Of a stretch of DNA of 64,000 nucleotides, positions 55,155-64,000 are shown piece by piece. The DNA is taken from positions 3,324,001 through 3,388,000 of the forward strand of contig NZ_CP019947.1 of assembly GCF_002025205.1 (NCBI RefSeq), written 5' to 3'. The translations under genes and the position numbers were made by a program. The stretch's first letter is position 1. Each line of letters opens with the position of its first letter. The DNA is from Pseudomonas sp. CC6-YY-74 (lineage in GTDB: Bacteria > Pseudomonadota > Gammaproteobacteria > Pseudomonadales > Pseudomonadaceae). The notes beneath the pieces are model-generated. The model saw only the letters and a list, made by a program, of their open reading frames with translations, was not told the DNA's origin and searched no databases.

Positions 55155-57386
55155 ATGAAAGCGCTCGGCAAAATCCTGGGTCTGTTTTTTCTCGGGCTGT
55201 TGCTGATCCTGGTGGCGCTGGGCTTTGCCCTGACCCATCTGTTCGATCCCAACGACTACAAAGACGAAATTCGCCAACTGGCCCGCGACAAGGCCAACCT
55301 AGAGCTGACCCTCAATGGCGATATCGGCTGGAGCCTGTTCCCCTGGCTCGGCCTCGAACTGACCGACGCCACCCTGGCCAGCGCCACCACCCCCGACCAG
55401 CCCTTTGCCGACCTGCGCCTGCTCGGCCTGTCGGTACGCGTGCTGCCGCTGTTGCGCCGCGAAGTACAGATGAGCGACATCCGCGTCGACGGCCTCAACC
55501 TGAACCTGCAGCGCGACGAAAAAGGTCGCGGCAACTGGGAAGATGTCGGCCGCCCACCCCAACCCGCCGTGGCCACCAGCACGCCGGCCGGCGAGGCAAC
55601 CGCGCCATCCGCCGACAGTGCGCCAGCCAGCACCCGCGAAAGCGCCCAACCGATCAAGCTGGATATCGACAGCCTGATCGTCAACAGCGCACGCATTGAT
55701 TACCACGACGCGCAGAAAGGCCAACAATTCAGCGCCGAAAGCATTCAGTTGACCACCGGGGCGATCCGCGAAGGGACCGCCATCCCGGTCAAGCTCAGCG
55801 CCTTCTTCGGCACCAACCAACCGGTCATGCGGGCGCGCACCGAACTGCAAGGCGAGCTGCGCTTCGACCGGGCGCTCAAGCGCTACCAACTGGAAGACGC
55901 CAAGATCTCCGGCGAAGCCTCCGGCGAGCCCTTCGACGGGCAAACCCTGACCTACTCCCTGCAAGGCCAGCTGCTGGTCGATCTGGCCGCACAGGTTGCC
56001 GAATGGAACGGCCTGAAACTCTCGGCCAACCAGTTGCGCGCCCTCGGCGAAGTGAAAATTCGCGACCTGGATACCCAGCCAAAACTGACCGGCGGTCTGT
56101 CCATCGCGCCGGTAAACCTGCGCGAATTTCTCGCCACCATCGGCCAAACACTGCCGCCGTTGAACGATGACAAGGCCCTGAGCCAATTCGAACTGGTCAC
56201 CCGCCTCAACGGCAGCCCGACCAGCCTGACCCTGCAAGAGCTGAAACTGAAGCTCGATGACAGCAGTTTCAGCGGCCAGATCGGCATCGCCGACTTCGCC
56301 AAGCAAGCCCTGCGCGTGCAATTGAAAGGCGACAGCCTGGATCTCGACCGCTACCTGCCGAAGCCAACCAAGGACAGCCAGGATGCCGGCGCCGCGCGCC
56401 AAGCCGAGGTCAAGGAAAGCGTCGCCAGCGCCGGCCAGAGCGGTAGCACTCCACTGCCCAAAGCACCGACCCAGCACGCCTGGAGCGCCGCAACTGTGCT
56501 GCCGATCGAGCGCCTGCGCAGCCTCGACCTGCAACTGGCGCTGAGCCTCGACCAGCTGATTTACCAAAAGCAAGCCTTCAGCGCCGTCAACCTCAAGGCC
56601 AAGAGCAAAGCCGGCCTGCTGACCCTGGAAGAGATGCGCGGCAAACTCGGCAGCGGCAATTTCGACGCCAAGGCGACGGTCGATGTACGCCCGACCATCC
56701 CCCTGCTGAGCCTGCACAAAAACCTGAGTCGAATCAGCGTAGAGCCCTTCCTCAAGAGCGAACAGCAGCCCTCGCCGGTCAAGGGCCTGCTCGACCTGCA
56801 GGCCAACCTGAGCACCAGCGGCAACAGCTTGAAAGCCTGGGTCGACGGCCTCAACGGCACGGCCAGCTTCGCCCTCAACGACGGCATTCTGGTCGGCGCC
56901 GACCTCGAACAACAACTCTGCCGCGGCATTGCCGCACTCAACCGCAAGGCACTGAGCAGCGAGCCGCGCAACAAGGACACGCCCTTCGACACACTGCAAG
57001 GCAACCTGACCTTCCTCAAAGGCGTAGCCCATAACCCTGATCTGAAAATCCAGGTTCCCGGCCTCGCGGTCAGCGGCAACGGCGACCTGGACCTGCGCGT
57101 ACTCGGCCTCGACTACCGCGTCGGCATCACCCCCAGCGGTGACCAGCGCGAAATGCCCGATCCGGCCTGCCAGATCAACGAGCGCTATGTCGGCATCGCC
57201 TGGCCGGTACGCTGCCGTGGCCCGCTGGAAATGGGCGGCAAGACCTGCCGCCTGGACCAGGACGGCATGGGCAAGGTCGCCGCCAAGCTGGCCGGCGACA
57301 AGATCAACCAGAAGCTCGAAGAAAAGCTCGGTGACAAGGTCAGCCCCGAACTGAAAGACGCGCTCAAGGGCTTGTTCAACCGATGA
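55155..57386 (+). CDS. AsmA family outer-membrane assembly/lipid transport protein
   Basis: 743 residues of the AsmA family: N-terminal membrane anchor (about 8-30, [19 protein letters not shown]), [37 protein letters not shown], and a C-terminal AsmA domain ([32 protein letters not shown]). AsmA-like proteins form long periplasmic bridges implicated in phospholipid transport. The stop overlaps mutY by 4 nt. Confidence 0.92.
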   Translation: MKALGKILGLFFLGLLLILVALGFALTHLFDPNDYKDEIRQLARDKANLELTLNGDIGWSLFPWLGLELTDATLASATTPDQPFADLRLLGLSVRVLPLLRREVQMSDIRVDGLNLNLQRDEKGRGNWEDVGRPPQPAVATSTPAGEATAPSADSAPASTRESAQPIKLDIDSLIVNSARIDYHDAQKGQQFSAESIQLTTGAIREGTAIPVKLSAFFGTNQPVMRARTELQGELRFDRALKRYQLEDAKISGEASGEPFDGQTLTYSLQGQLLVDLAAQVAEWNGLKLSANQLRALGEVKIRDLDTQPKLTGGLSIAPVNLREFLATIGQTLPPLNDDKALSQFELVTRLNGSPTSLTLQELKLKLDDSSFSGQIGIADFAKQALRVQLKGDSLDLDRYLPKPTKDSQDAGAARQAEVKESVASAGQSGSTPLPKAPTQHAWSAATVLPIERLRSLDLQLALSLDQLIYQKQAFSAVNLKAKSKAGLLTLEEMRGKLGSGNFDAKATVDVRPTIPLLSLHKNLSRISVEPFLKSEQQPSPVKGLLDLQANLSTSGNSLKAWVDGLNGTASFALNDGILVGADLEQQLCRGIAALNRKALSSEPRNKDTPFDTLQGNLTFLKGVAHNPDLKIQVPGLAVSGNGDLDLRVLGLDYRVGITPSGDQREMPDPACQINERYVGIAWPVRCRGPLEMGGKTCRLDQDGMGKVAAKLAGDKINQKLEEKLGDKVSPELKDALKGLFNR

Positions 57387-58462
57387 GTCCCGAGCAGTTC
57401 TCCATGGCGGTCCTCGACTGGTACGACCGCCACGGACGCAAGGATCTGCCCTGGCAGCAGGGCATCAATCCTTACCGCGTATGGGTCTCGGAAATCATGC
57501 TGCAGCAGACCCAGGTCAGCACCGTACTCGGCTACTTCGACCGCTTCATGGCCGCCTTGCCGACCGTGCAAGACCTGGCCGCAGCAGCGGAAGACGAAGT
57601 GCTGCACCTGTGGACCGGCCTGGGCTACTACACCCGCGCGCGCAACCTGCAAAAGACCGCACAGATCGTCATGCGTGAGCACGGCGGCGCATTCCCCCTC
57701 GACGTCGAGCAACTGACCGAACTCCCCGGCATCGGCCGCTCCACCGCTGGCGCCATCGCCAGCCTGAGCATGGGCCTGCGCGCGCCGATTCTCGACGGCA
57801 ACGTCAAGCGGGTGCTAGCACGCTACGTGGCCCAGGAGGGCTACCCGGGCGAGCCGAAAGTGGCCAAACAACTGTGGGCGGTGGCCGAACGCTTCACCCC
57901 GCAGGCACGGGTCAACCACTACACCCAGGCGATGATGGACCTCGGCGCCACCCTCTGCACCCGCAGCAAACCCAGCTGCCTGCTCTGCCCGTTGCAAAGT
58001 GGCTGCCAGGCCCACCTGCTCGGCCTGGAGATTCGCTACCCGATCGCCAAACCGCGCAAGGCACTGCCTCAGAGGCGCACCCTGATGCCGATCCTGACCA
58101 GCCGAGCTGGCGAGGTTCTGCTCTACCGACGCCCCTCCAGCGGCCTCTGGGGCGGCTTGTGGAGCCTGCCGGAGCTGGACGACCTGCCTAGCCTCGACCT
58201 GCTCGCCAACCGGCACGCCCTGCAACTGGGCGAGCGCCGCGAACTGGCCGGCCTGAGCCACACCTTCAGCCACTTCCAACTGGCCATCGAACCCTGGCTG
58301 ATCCGCGTCGAAGCCGCGCCATCGGCCGTGGCCGAGGCCGACTGGCTCTGGTATAACCTCGCCACACCGCCGCGCCTAGGCCTTGCCGCCCCGGTAAAAA
58401 AACTGCTGAAGCGCGCGGCCGACGCACTCGCGACCGAACAGAACACTGGAGAGCAGCCATGA
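57383..58462 (+). CDS. mutY: Adenine DNA glycosylase MutY
   Basis: Removes adenine mispaired with 8-oxoguanine. 359 residues: HhH region [32 protein letters not shown] with catalytic Asp, iron-sulfur cluster [17 protein letters not shown] (four cysteines), and a C-terminal NUDIX-like domain (about 230-350) recognising oxoG. Overlaps asmA by 4 nt upstream and yggX by 4 nt downstream. Confidence 0.97.
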   Translation: MSPEQFSMAVLDWYDRHGRKDLPWQQGINPYRVWVSEIMLQQTQVSTVLGYFDRFMAALPTVQDLAAAAEDEVLHLWTGLGYYTRARNLQKTAQIVMREHGGAFPLDVEQLTELPGIGRSTAGAIASLSMGLRAPILDGNVKRVLARYVAQEGYPGEPKVAKQLWAVAERFTPQARVNHYTQAMMDLGATLCTRSKPSCLLCPLQSGCQAHLLGLEIRYPIAKPRKALPQRRTLMPILTSRAGEVLLYRRPSSGLWGGLWSLPELDDLPSLDLLANRHALQLGERRELAGLSHTFSHFQLAIEPWLIRVEAAPSAVAEADWLWYNLATPPRLGLAAPVKKLLKRAADALATEQNTGEQP

Positions 58463-58731
58463 CCCGCACCGTAATGTGCCGCAAGCACAAACAAGAACTG
58501 CCTGGCCTCGACCGCCCACCCTATCCGGGCGCCAAAGGCGAAGACATCTACACCAACGTCTCCAAGCAAGCCTGGGACGAATGGCAGAAGCACCAGACCC
58601 TGCTGATCAACGAACGTCGCCTGAACATGATGAACGCCGAAGACCGCAAGTTCCTGCAGAGCGAGATGGACAAGTTCCTCTCCGGCGAGGACTACGCCCA
58701 GGCCGAAGGTTACGTGCCGCCCAGCGAATAA
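58459..58731 (+). CDS. yggX: Iron-sulfur cluster protection protein YggX
   Basis: 90-residue Fe(2+)-trafficking/oxidative-damage protection protein. Full family sequence: [57 protein letters not shown]. Coupled to mutY by a 4-nt overlap; pairing with mutY is conserved and fits repair of oxidative damage. Confidence 0.97.
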   Translation: MTRTVMCRKHKQELPGLDRPPYPGAKGEDIYTNVSKQAWDEWQKHQTLLINERRLNMMNAEDRKFLQSEMDKFLSGEDYAQAEGYVPPSE

Positions 58732-58740
58732 ACTGAGTCC

Positions 58741-58766
58741 GGCCGCCTGAATTCACCCAGGCGGCC
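58741..58766 (+). terminator. Stem-loop after yggX
   Basis: GGCCGCCTG-AATTCACC-CAGGCGGCC, 10 bp after the yggX stop. Strong stem without a T-run; likely 3' end of the asmA-mutY-yggX transcript. Confidence 0.6.
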
Positions 58767-58879
58767 AGCACACCCGGCCGTATTTCCTTCATTCGCGGCT
58801 AACCGCCCGTAATAATTAAATATTTTTCAAACTCACGCTTGACACCTACCCCTCAAATCCGTCTAATAGCGCCCCGTTA

Positions 58880-58955
58880 GCCCGGGTAGCTCAGTCGGTA
58901 GAGCAGGGGATTGAAAATCCCCGTGTCGGCGGTTCGATTCCGTCCCCGGGCACCA
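58880..58955 (+). tRNA. tRNA-Phe (GAA), CCA encoded
   Basis: 76 nt. Acceptor GCCCGGG pairs with CCCGGGC before ACCA; D arm TAGCTCAGTCGGTAGAGCA; anticodon loop TTGAAAA with GAA between stems GGGGA/TCCCC; T arm GGCGGTTCGATTCCGTC with the GGTTCGATTCC core. The encoded CCA ends at 58955. The 3' half is the usual attachment site of P4-type integrases, and an integrase relic lies just downstream. Confidence 0.98.
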
Positions 58956-58996
58956 TACCTAGCTTCCAGGAAGTCGCAAAACTACCCGGAAGCACT

Positions 58997-59026
58997 TAAA
59001 AAACCCGCCTAGTGCGGGTTTTTTAT
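58997..59026 (+). terminator. Terminator after tRNA-Phe
   Basis: AAAAAACCCGC-CTAGT-GCGGGTTTTTTATT, about 42 nt after the tRNA. Confidence 0.9.
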
Positions 59027-59266
59027 TGTCTGGCGTTCCCATGCCATGCCTTGTAAGCCCTGACAATTGTGAGTAGAGCCGGCTCGGTCTAAAAATCTAC
59101 TCACAAGACGAAAGCAAAGCGCCCGACTGGCGCGGCTTTCAAGGGGTACGATATGGCACTGACAGACGCAGCCATCAAGGCAGCCAAACCCGCTGCCAAG
59201 CTGTTTCGCATCACTGACAACAATGGCCTATGCCTAGAAATAGCCCCGACCGACTCCAAGCTCTGG

Positions 59267-59284
59267 CGCTATCGCTATCGCTAT
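59267..59284 (+). repeat. CGCTAT tandem triplicate in the integrase relic
   Basis: Three copies of CGCTAT, coding Tyr-Arg repeats (WRYRYRYRFN); relatives, as I recall, have fewer. Suggests replication slippage in non-selected DNA. Confidence 0.7.
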
Positions 59285-59602
59285 CGTTTCAACGATAAGG
59301 CCAAGATGCTGGCGCTAGGCACCTACCCCCCCTATCCCTGCTAAAAGCTCGCCAGAAGCGCGACGAAGCACGCGAGCAGCTAGCCAACGGCATAAGACCC
59401 CGGCGAACAAAAGAAAGCCGCTAAACTGGCACAGAAGGTCATAGGACTAACCTCTGAAGGGCTAGCGCGGGAGTGGTTCGACTACAACTCGCCACGCTGG
59501 GCAGAGAGCACCGCACGCAAAGCCAAGCTGTATATGGAAAACGACCTGATACCCGCTATCGGTTCGCGCCCGGTTAAAGCCATCACCCGGCCCGACCTGG
59601 TA

Positions 59603-59638
59603 GAGCTGGTGGAGCTGGTGGAGCTGGTGGAGCTGGTG
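59603..59638 (+). repeat. GAGCTGGTG tandem quadruplicate in the integrase relic
   Basis: Four exact 9-bp units, giving a run of Glu-Leu-Val repeats where integrases have a single LVELVRK-like segment. In-frame, so it inserts three-residue steps. Confidence 0.8.
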
Positions 59639-59768
59639 CGCAAGGTGGAGGCCCGCGGCACGCTGAATGCCGCCGGCAAGATTCGCCAATGGTTACACCA
59701 GATATTCAGGTACGGCCTAGCCACTGGCGTGGTGGACGCAAACCCGCCCACTAATACCGAACAGAAAG

Positions 59769-59791
59769 CCCCAGCCCTGTGCTGGGTTTTT
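59769..59791 (+). terminator. Terminator after the integrase relic
   Basis: CCCAGC-CCTGT-GCTGGGTTTTTTTGC directly follows the end of recognisable integrase sequence; it may come from another gene's end joined by deletion. Confidence 0.8.
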
Positions 59792-60830
59792 TTGCTTTCT
59801 GGGCGTTAACTCTCAGCGTCCGATGCATTGCCGGCCCCTTCGCGAAAATCCGCCCAACCGCGCCTGCGCGGAAATAAAGGAACTGAAAGCAAACATTCCC
59901 CGGCACGGCCATCCGCGCATACCCGAGTCTTTTGCGTTGAGCCCCGCAGCGCATTCATCTCCCTGTAACACTGGCGGCGTTAGAATCCGGCGAACCAGAT
60001 CGCAGAGTCATCAACATCAGGCCTGCACGCCGGTACTGGCACAGCACTTGCGCAAAAAATAACCACTATTCAACCTAAAGACAGGACGTCATGCAGGAGA
60101 AAGACTATGGAGCGAGCTCGGGTCACAAGCCATAGCCCGTCGGCAATACTCGGCGAGAGTAAGGCATTGGCGACGCGTCAGGCGTCTACCGTCGGCGCAT
60201 CCGGCACTGCCCACCACAAATAGCCACACTCGACCAGCTCGACATGCGCAGGTATCACGTCCTGCGAAGCCGTGTGGACGAAATGATATGCGCGGGCGTT
60301 GACATTACGGGGCGTAACCCGCTACGCCTGGCCCGCGGTCGCCAGGCCTATATCGTCGAAAACAATGTTCTCAAGGCTGGCTGATTAGAAGCCCTAACCG
60401 TTCCGACTCATGGCAGCCAAGGCTGGAATTTCAAGCCCAGGCCTGATTTTTCGCCTGTCAGTTTTCCGCCACATCTTGACGATCCGGCGAGGCCCGACGC
60501 GCAGCAAACGGACAATGTGCGCCGCCGATCGGCAATAAGTGCACGCCCAATGAGTGCCTCGGTGGTAGGCAAATCGATCAAGAACTCTGCTTGGCCGCTG
60601 GTGCCAATGCACCTTGCGCCTAGCCGCAGCGGACAGACCGACAGACCGACAGACCGACAGATGACACCAGTCATTCCGCCGAGGTCACGCAGCGAAACAA
60701 ACCAGCGCCGCCGTCAAAATTCAGGCTCTATTGACAGGTATAGAACCGCCCCCTACACATGAAGGCGATACCGCGAGAGACCTTACATCGTGGCGCAGGC
60801 TCGGAAGCCAAGATTTTTTCGGGGGACACA
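59792..60830. other. Gene-poor stretch of the tRNA-Phe island
   Basis: About 1 kb with no recognisable gene. A small plus-strand frame at 60244-60383 (MRRYHVLRSRVDEMICAG, ending NNVLKAG) is open but unmatched to any family I know. An 8-bp tandem repeat GACAGACC (3.6 copies) lies at 60632-60660. The stretch probably holds decayed element DNA. Confidence 0.5.
60632..60660 (+). repeat. GACAGACC tandem repeat
   Basis: GACAGACC in 3.6 perfect copies, in noncoding DNA upstream of the GGDEF-EAL gene. Confidence 0.85.
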
Positions 60831-62819
60831 ATGAAAAACAACAAAATCTGGCTGGTGAGCGCCACCGTTTTCGTCAGTCTGCTCCTGGTGGTAATCATTA
60901 TGGCGGCGGTGATGCGCTATGCCTCCACGACCCTGCTCGAACGCGACGCTGAACACACCGCCCTATTCTGGGCCGAATTCGTCGGTGGCAGCGTCCGCGA
61001 CCTCGATACGCTGCTGATGCAGGGCGAACTCACCGATAGGGCGCACGAGGACTTGAAGCGCTTTCAGCGCGTGCAGGAGGTCTTCCGCTTCAAGATGTTC
61101 AACCGCGAGGGGCACACCGTCCTAGTTTCGGACGACTTGGACAACCCCGCCGACAGCCAGCCCACGAAGAGTTCTATCGGGCATGGCAATGACAATGTTC
61201 GCAATATGGTCCTGGGCGGCAACAACGTCATCCTGCTGGAAAGAAATCCAGTCAATGCAAACCGCCCCGCCGTCTACAGCGAGGCCTACGTGCCGATCAG
61301 GCGCGACGGCCAGATAATCGGCGTGGTCGAGGTCTACGTCGACCAGGCCGACCGTACCGCACGCATCGAGCGGGCGTTCACGCTCGTGGCCGGGGCGCTG
61401 TTCATCTTGCTAAGCGCGATCGGGCTGATCATCGGCCTGATAATCCTGCGGCGCATTGAGCTTGAGCGCCTGGCGGATGAGCGGATGCGCTACCTGGCTC
61501 ATCACGACGCACTATCGGGACTGCTGAACCGGATGAGTTTCAACGAGGCACTGCATGAGGCCGTGTGGCGCCATGAGGCTGGCGGGCCGGTGTTCTCGGT
61601 GCTGTGCATCGATCTTGACCACTTCAAGGAAGTGAACGACACACTCGGCCACGGTGCCGGCGACGAGGTCCTGCGCCAGGTCGGCGAGCGCCTGCGTTCG
61701 CTGGTTCGCCACGGCGACCGAGTCGCGCGACTGGGCGGCGATGAGTTCGCGATTTTGCAGACCGGCGTGGCCGCCATCGACGATGTCAGCACGCTCGCGG
61801 AACGGGTAGTGGAACTCCTCGCCCGCCCCTACGATCTCGGCACCGATACCATCCATTGCAATGGATCGGTCGGTGCCGCCGTCTTCGGCGTCGATGGGAC
61901 CACTGAAGAGGACCTGATGCACAAGGCCGACTTGGCACTGTATCGCTCCAAAGCCGCTGGGCGCGGCACCTTCAGTTTCTATGACGAAGAGCTCGACAAG
62001 CAACTGGAAGCGCGCCGCATGTTGACCAGCGAACTGCGCACCGCGATCGGTACGGAGCAGTTCACATTGCACTACCAGCCGCAATTCGCACCGGACGGCA
62101 CGACCCTCAAGGGCTATGAGGCCTTGCTGCGCTGGAAGCATCCGACCCTCGGCGCACAGATGCCAGATCAATTCATCCCGCTCGCCGAAGACACCGGCCT
62201 GATCGACCCGCTGGGCCGCTGGGTGCTGCGTACCGCCTGTGCGCAGGCGGCCCTGTGGCCGGATGAGCTGAGCGTCGCCGTCAATCTTTCCGCCGCGCAG
62301 TTCCAGCAAGGCGATCTGGTCGAAGTGGTTGCCCGAACGCTTGACGCCAGCGGCCTTGCGGCCCATCGCCTTGAGCTGGAAATTACCGAATCGATGCTGA
62401 TGAACAATACCCAGCTGGTCACCCAGACCCTGGCGCGCCTTGCAGCGATGGGCGTGCAGATCGCCATGGACGATTTCGGCACAGGCTATTCGAGCATGGC
62501 GTATCTCTGGCGCTTCCCATTCGACAAGCTGAAGATCGACCGCTCGTTCACCGCACACCTGGCATCTGACCCCAAGGTGAACCTGATCGTGAAGTCGATC
62601 ATCTCGCTTGCGCACTCACTAGATATCCGCGTGAACGCCGAAGGCGTGGAAAATGCCAGCCAGCTCGAAATTCTGCGGACGCACAAATGCGATGAAATCC
62701 AGGGTTATCTGCTTGGACGCCCAGTCCCCGATGATCAATTGGTGCACTTGCGCTCGACAGCTGCGGTAACCTGCGATGCCGCTGCACTGCAAGCCATGGA
62801 CGGCAGCGCACCGGCGTGA
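60831..62819 (+). CDS. Membrane GGDEF-EAL c-di-GMP enzyme
   Basis: 662 residues from ATG 60831, preceded by GGGGGA. Two membrane helices (about 5-28 and 184-208) bracket a periplasmic sensor region. GGDEF domain (about 225-385) has an intact RLGGDEFAIL and an RHGD I-site five residues before it, so cyclase activity with product inhibition is possible. The EAL domain (about 400-650) has GYEALLRWKHP, NLSAAQFQ, LEITESMLM, AMDDFGTGYSS, KIDRSF, AEGVEN and QGYLLGRPV, all residues of an active phosphodiesterase. It lies within the tRNA-Phe island and may be cargo. An in-frame start at 60759 is less likely. Confidence 0.95.
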   Translation: MKNNKIWLVSATVFVSLLLVVIIMAAVMRYASTTLLERDAEHTALFWAEFVGGSVRDLDTLLMQGELTDRAHEDLKRFQRVQEVFRFKMFNREGHTVLVSDDLDNPADSQPTKSSIGHGNDNVRNMVLGGNNVILLERNPVNANRPAVYSEAYVPIRRDGQIIGVVEVYVDQADRTARIERAFTLVAGALFILLSAIGLIIGLIILRRIELERLADERMRYLAHHDALSGLLNRMSFNEALHEAVWRHEAGGPVFSVLCIDLDHFKEVNDTLGHGAGDEVLRQVGERLRSLVRHGDRVARLGGDEFAILQTGVAAIDDVSTLAERVVELLARPYDLGTDTIHCNGSVGAAVFGVDGTTEEDLMHKADLALYRSKAAGRGTFSFYDEELDKQLEARRMLTSELRTAIGTEQFTLHYQPQFAPDGTTLKGYEALLRWKHPTLGAQMPDQFIPLAEDTGLIDPLGRWVLRTACAQAALWPDELSVAVNLSAAQFQQGDLVEVVARTLDASGLAAHRLELEITESMLMNNTQLVTQTLARLAAMGVQIAMDDFGTGYSSMAYLWRFPFDKLKIDRSFTAHLASDPKVNLIVKSIISLAHSLDIRVNAEGVENASQLEILRTHKCDEIQGYLLGRPVPDDQLVHLRSTAAVTCDAAALQAMDGSAPA

Positions 62820-63208
62820 TGGCCCGTGCGGGTGGTGAGCGCCCATAGGCTGCACATCCACCGGGCAGAGCCGGTTGCGCCGGTTATGCGCCAAATTGCA
62901 GCCTCCCGAGGCAAACAGAACGCCCGCAGGAAACCCAACGGATTGTACCCCAGGGACCAATGAAGCGACTCGGGCCAGGCCTTGAACTTACCGGCGCCGG
63001 GGCACCCCCAGCAGGCAAGGAGCCCGGTCGGACCAGCGGACTTTTGTGCCTGCGCGACAGGCTGGTTTAAGGATGCGACAACCTGCGGGGCACCGCTGCT
63101 TTAGCCACCCGGTCGGCATGGCGCCGTTCCGAACGCTATGCTAGCTTGACGCCTCGCCAGGAAGGCCATGCAACGCCGGAGCGCAACCGAATAAGAAGAG
63201 GACCCCCC
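62820..63208. other. Intergenic region before the ABC transporter
   Basis: About 390 bp. Minus-strand frames exist but none resembles a protein; no tRNA-Phe 3'-end direct repeat that would mark the far end of the island was found. The promoter of the ABC operon probably lies near 63100-63180. Confidence 0.45.
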
Positions 63209-63982
63209 ATGGCCGAGGCCACGCCCGCGCTGGAAATTCGCGACCTGCATAAACGCTATGGCGACCTCGAGGTGCTCAAAGGCATCTCCCTCACCGCCCA
63301 CGATGGCGACGTGATCTCGATTCTCGGCTCATCCGGCTCCGGCAAATCGACCTTCTTGCGCTGCATCAATCTGCTGGAAAACCCCAACCAGGGTCAGATC
63401 ATCGTCGCCGGCGAGGAGCTCAAGCTCAAACCCGGCAAGCAGGGCGAATTGGTCGCCGCCGATGGCAAGCAGATCAACCGCCTGCGCAGCGAATTGGGCT
63501 TCGTCTTCCAGAATTTCAATCTGTGGCCGCACATGAGCGTGCTCGACAACATCATCGAGGCGCCGCGCCGGGTGCTCGGCCTGAGCAAGGCCGAGGCCAT
63601 CGAACGGGCCGAGGCGCTGCTGGCCAAGGTCGGCATCTCCGACAAGCGTCATGTCTATCCCAATCAGCTCTCTGGCGGCCAACAGCAGCGTGCGGCGATT
63701 GCCCGCACCCTGGCCATGCAGCCGAAAGTGATCCTGTTCGATGAGCCGACATCGGCCCTCGACCCGGAGATGGTCCAAGAAGTGCTTAATGTGATCCGCG
63801 CGCTCGCCGATGAAGGTCGCACCATGCTCCTGGTCACCCACGAGATGGGCTTCGCCCGCCAGGTCTCCAGCGAAGTGGTGTTCCTGCATCAGGGCCTGGT
63901 GGAAGAACAAGGCTCACCCGAGCAAGTGTTCGACAACCCGGCTTCGGCGCGCTGCAAACAATTCATGTCCAGCAATGACTAA
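63209..63982 (+). CDS. Polar amino-acid ABC transporter, ATP-binding subunit
   Basis: 257 residues of the HisP/AotP/GlnQ class: Walker A in ILGSSGSGKSTFLRCIN, Q-loop FVFQNFNLWPHMSV, signature LSGGQQQRAAIARTL, Walker B VILFDEPTSALDPEMV, and H-loop VTHEMGF. The 20-residue insert after the NPNQGQIIVAGEEL segment is typical of the histidine/arginine/ornithine group. AAGAGGA precedes the ATG at 63209. Partner genes (binding protein, permeases) would lie beyond the window's end. Confidence 0.93.
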   Translation: MAEATPALEIRDLHKRYGDLEVLKGISLTAHDGDVISILGSSGSGKSTFLRCINLLENPNQGQIIVAGEELKLKPGKQGELVAADGKQINRLRSELGFVFQNFNLWPHMSVLDNIIEAPRRVLGLSKAEAIERAEALLAKVGISDKRHVYPNQLSGGQQQRAAIARTLAMQPKVILFDEPTSALDPEMVQEVLNVIRALADEGRTMLLVTHEMGFARQVSSEVVFLHQGLVEEQGSPEQVFDNPASARCKQFMSSND

Positions 63983-64000
63983 ACACGGAGCAACTCTCGC

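Larger units (their letters stand above)
59153..59768 (+). pseudogene. Broken P4-type tyrosine integrase
   Basis: Start MALTDAAIKAAKPAAKLFRITDNNGLCLEI is the DUF4102 N-terminal domain of P4-type integrases. The reading frame is lost near 59330 (CCCCCC run), resumes as LSLLKARQKRDEAREQLANGI in another frame, shifts again near 59400 to AAKLAQKVIGL and AREWFDYNSPRWAESTARKAKLYMENDL, then IGSRPVKAITRPDLVELV and IRQWLHQIFRYGLATGVVDANP, and ends before the catalytic R-H-R-Y domain. Two tandem expansions occur inside: CGCTAT x3 (59267-59284) and GAGCTGGTG x4 (59603-59638). It is a dead remnant of an element integrated at tRNA-Phe. Confidence 0.92.

Noticed and set aside
55299..57032. 577-residue minus-strand frame opposite the AsmA gene
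   Set aside because: Antisense of a conserved gene coupled to mutY.
59603..59638. CRISPR-like repeat array
   Set aside because: Units are 9 bp and contiguous without spacers, so it is a tandem expansion in a gene relic.
58956..63208. Distal att repeat of the tRNA-Phe 3' end
   Set aside because: I looked for a second copy of the TTCGATTCC...CCGGGCACCA end and found none in the window.

Overview
The window is a chromosomal segment from a Pseudomonas-type gammaproteobacterium. This rests on GC-rich coding sequence, Pseudomonas-type proteins throughout (Hut, NtrBC, AlgA-X, HisBHAF, TypA, MutY/YggX), NtrC/sigma-54 and AlgU-type promoters, and a backbone order (hutU-hutC-hutF-blc-fbp ... typA-thiI-glnA-ntrBC-trmL-secB-grxC-gpmI-envC-ctpA-SBP-SBP-hisFAHB-asmA-mutY-yggX-tRNA-Phe-ABC transporter) that I recall as collinear with the PA5100-PA5153 region of P. 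aeruginosa PAO1. No search was run; family calls are by motif and sequence recognition.

Layout. 1-4.5 kb: histidine utilisation (hutU cut by the window edge, hutD, repressor hutC, and divergent hutF whose 5' end looks frameshifted), with three TGTATATACA HutC-type operators. 4.6-7.1 kb: frameshifted lipocalin blc, a small lipoprotein, a DUF924 protein and fbp. 7.2-7.5 kb: decayed C-terminus of a GGDEF protein. 7.5-24.2 kb: a complete but unusual alginate cluster, algD-A-8-44-K-E-I-J-F-X-L-G, behind an AT-rich leader with a good AlgU-type promoter, followed at 24.7 kb by a PL7 alginate lyase. 25.4-31.3 kb: ykgJ and two large membrane-protein genes (DUF3999, DUF2339). 31.5-36.7 kb: typA, thiI, glnA. 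36.9-41.6 kb: two DUF4124 proteins, ntrB-ntrC and a candidate sigma-54-driven small RNA. 41.6-48.2 kb: trmL, secB, grxC, rhodanese-like protein, gpmI, envC, ctpA. 48.4-53.4 kb: two tandem periplasmic binding proteins and hisB-H-(DUF2164)-A-F. 53.9-58.7 kb: FAD oxidoreductase, asmA-like, mutY, yggX. 58.9-62.8 kb: tRNA-Phe with an integrase relic, featureless DNA with short tandem repeats, and an intact GGDEF-EAL gene. 63.2 kb to the end: an amino-acid ABC transporter ATPase.

How the parts work together. The alg genes encode the full path from mannose-6-phosphate/mannose-1-phosphate (AlgA) through GDP-mannuronic acid (AlgD), c-di-GMP-gated polymerisation (Alg8/Alg44 with an intact PilZ motif), O-acetylation (AlgI/J/F/X), periplasmic lyase (AlgL), and export (AlgK/AlgE). 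The C5-epimerase homologue AlgG has lost the catalytic DPHD motif, and AlgK lacks a lipobox, so the predicted product is acetylated polymannuronate exported by a modified apparatus. Gene order and genomic location both differ from the classical operon. A decayed gene on the left and a partial duplication of the neighbouring DUF3999 gene on the right suggest insertion into a fbp-typA backbone. The nitrogen block (glnA, ntrBC, candidate sRNA) shares NtrC-type operators and -24/-12 promoters, which also fits nitrogen control of the nearby histidine-degradation genes. Two genes (hutF, blc) show apparent single-base frameshifts in C/G runs close to each other, so either local decay or base-calling error must be considered.
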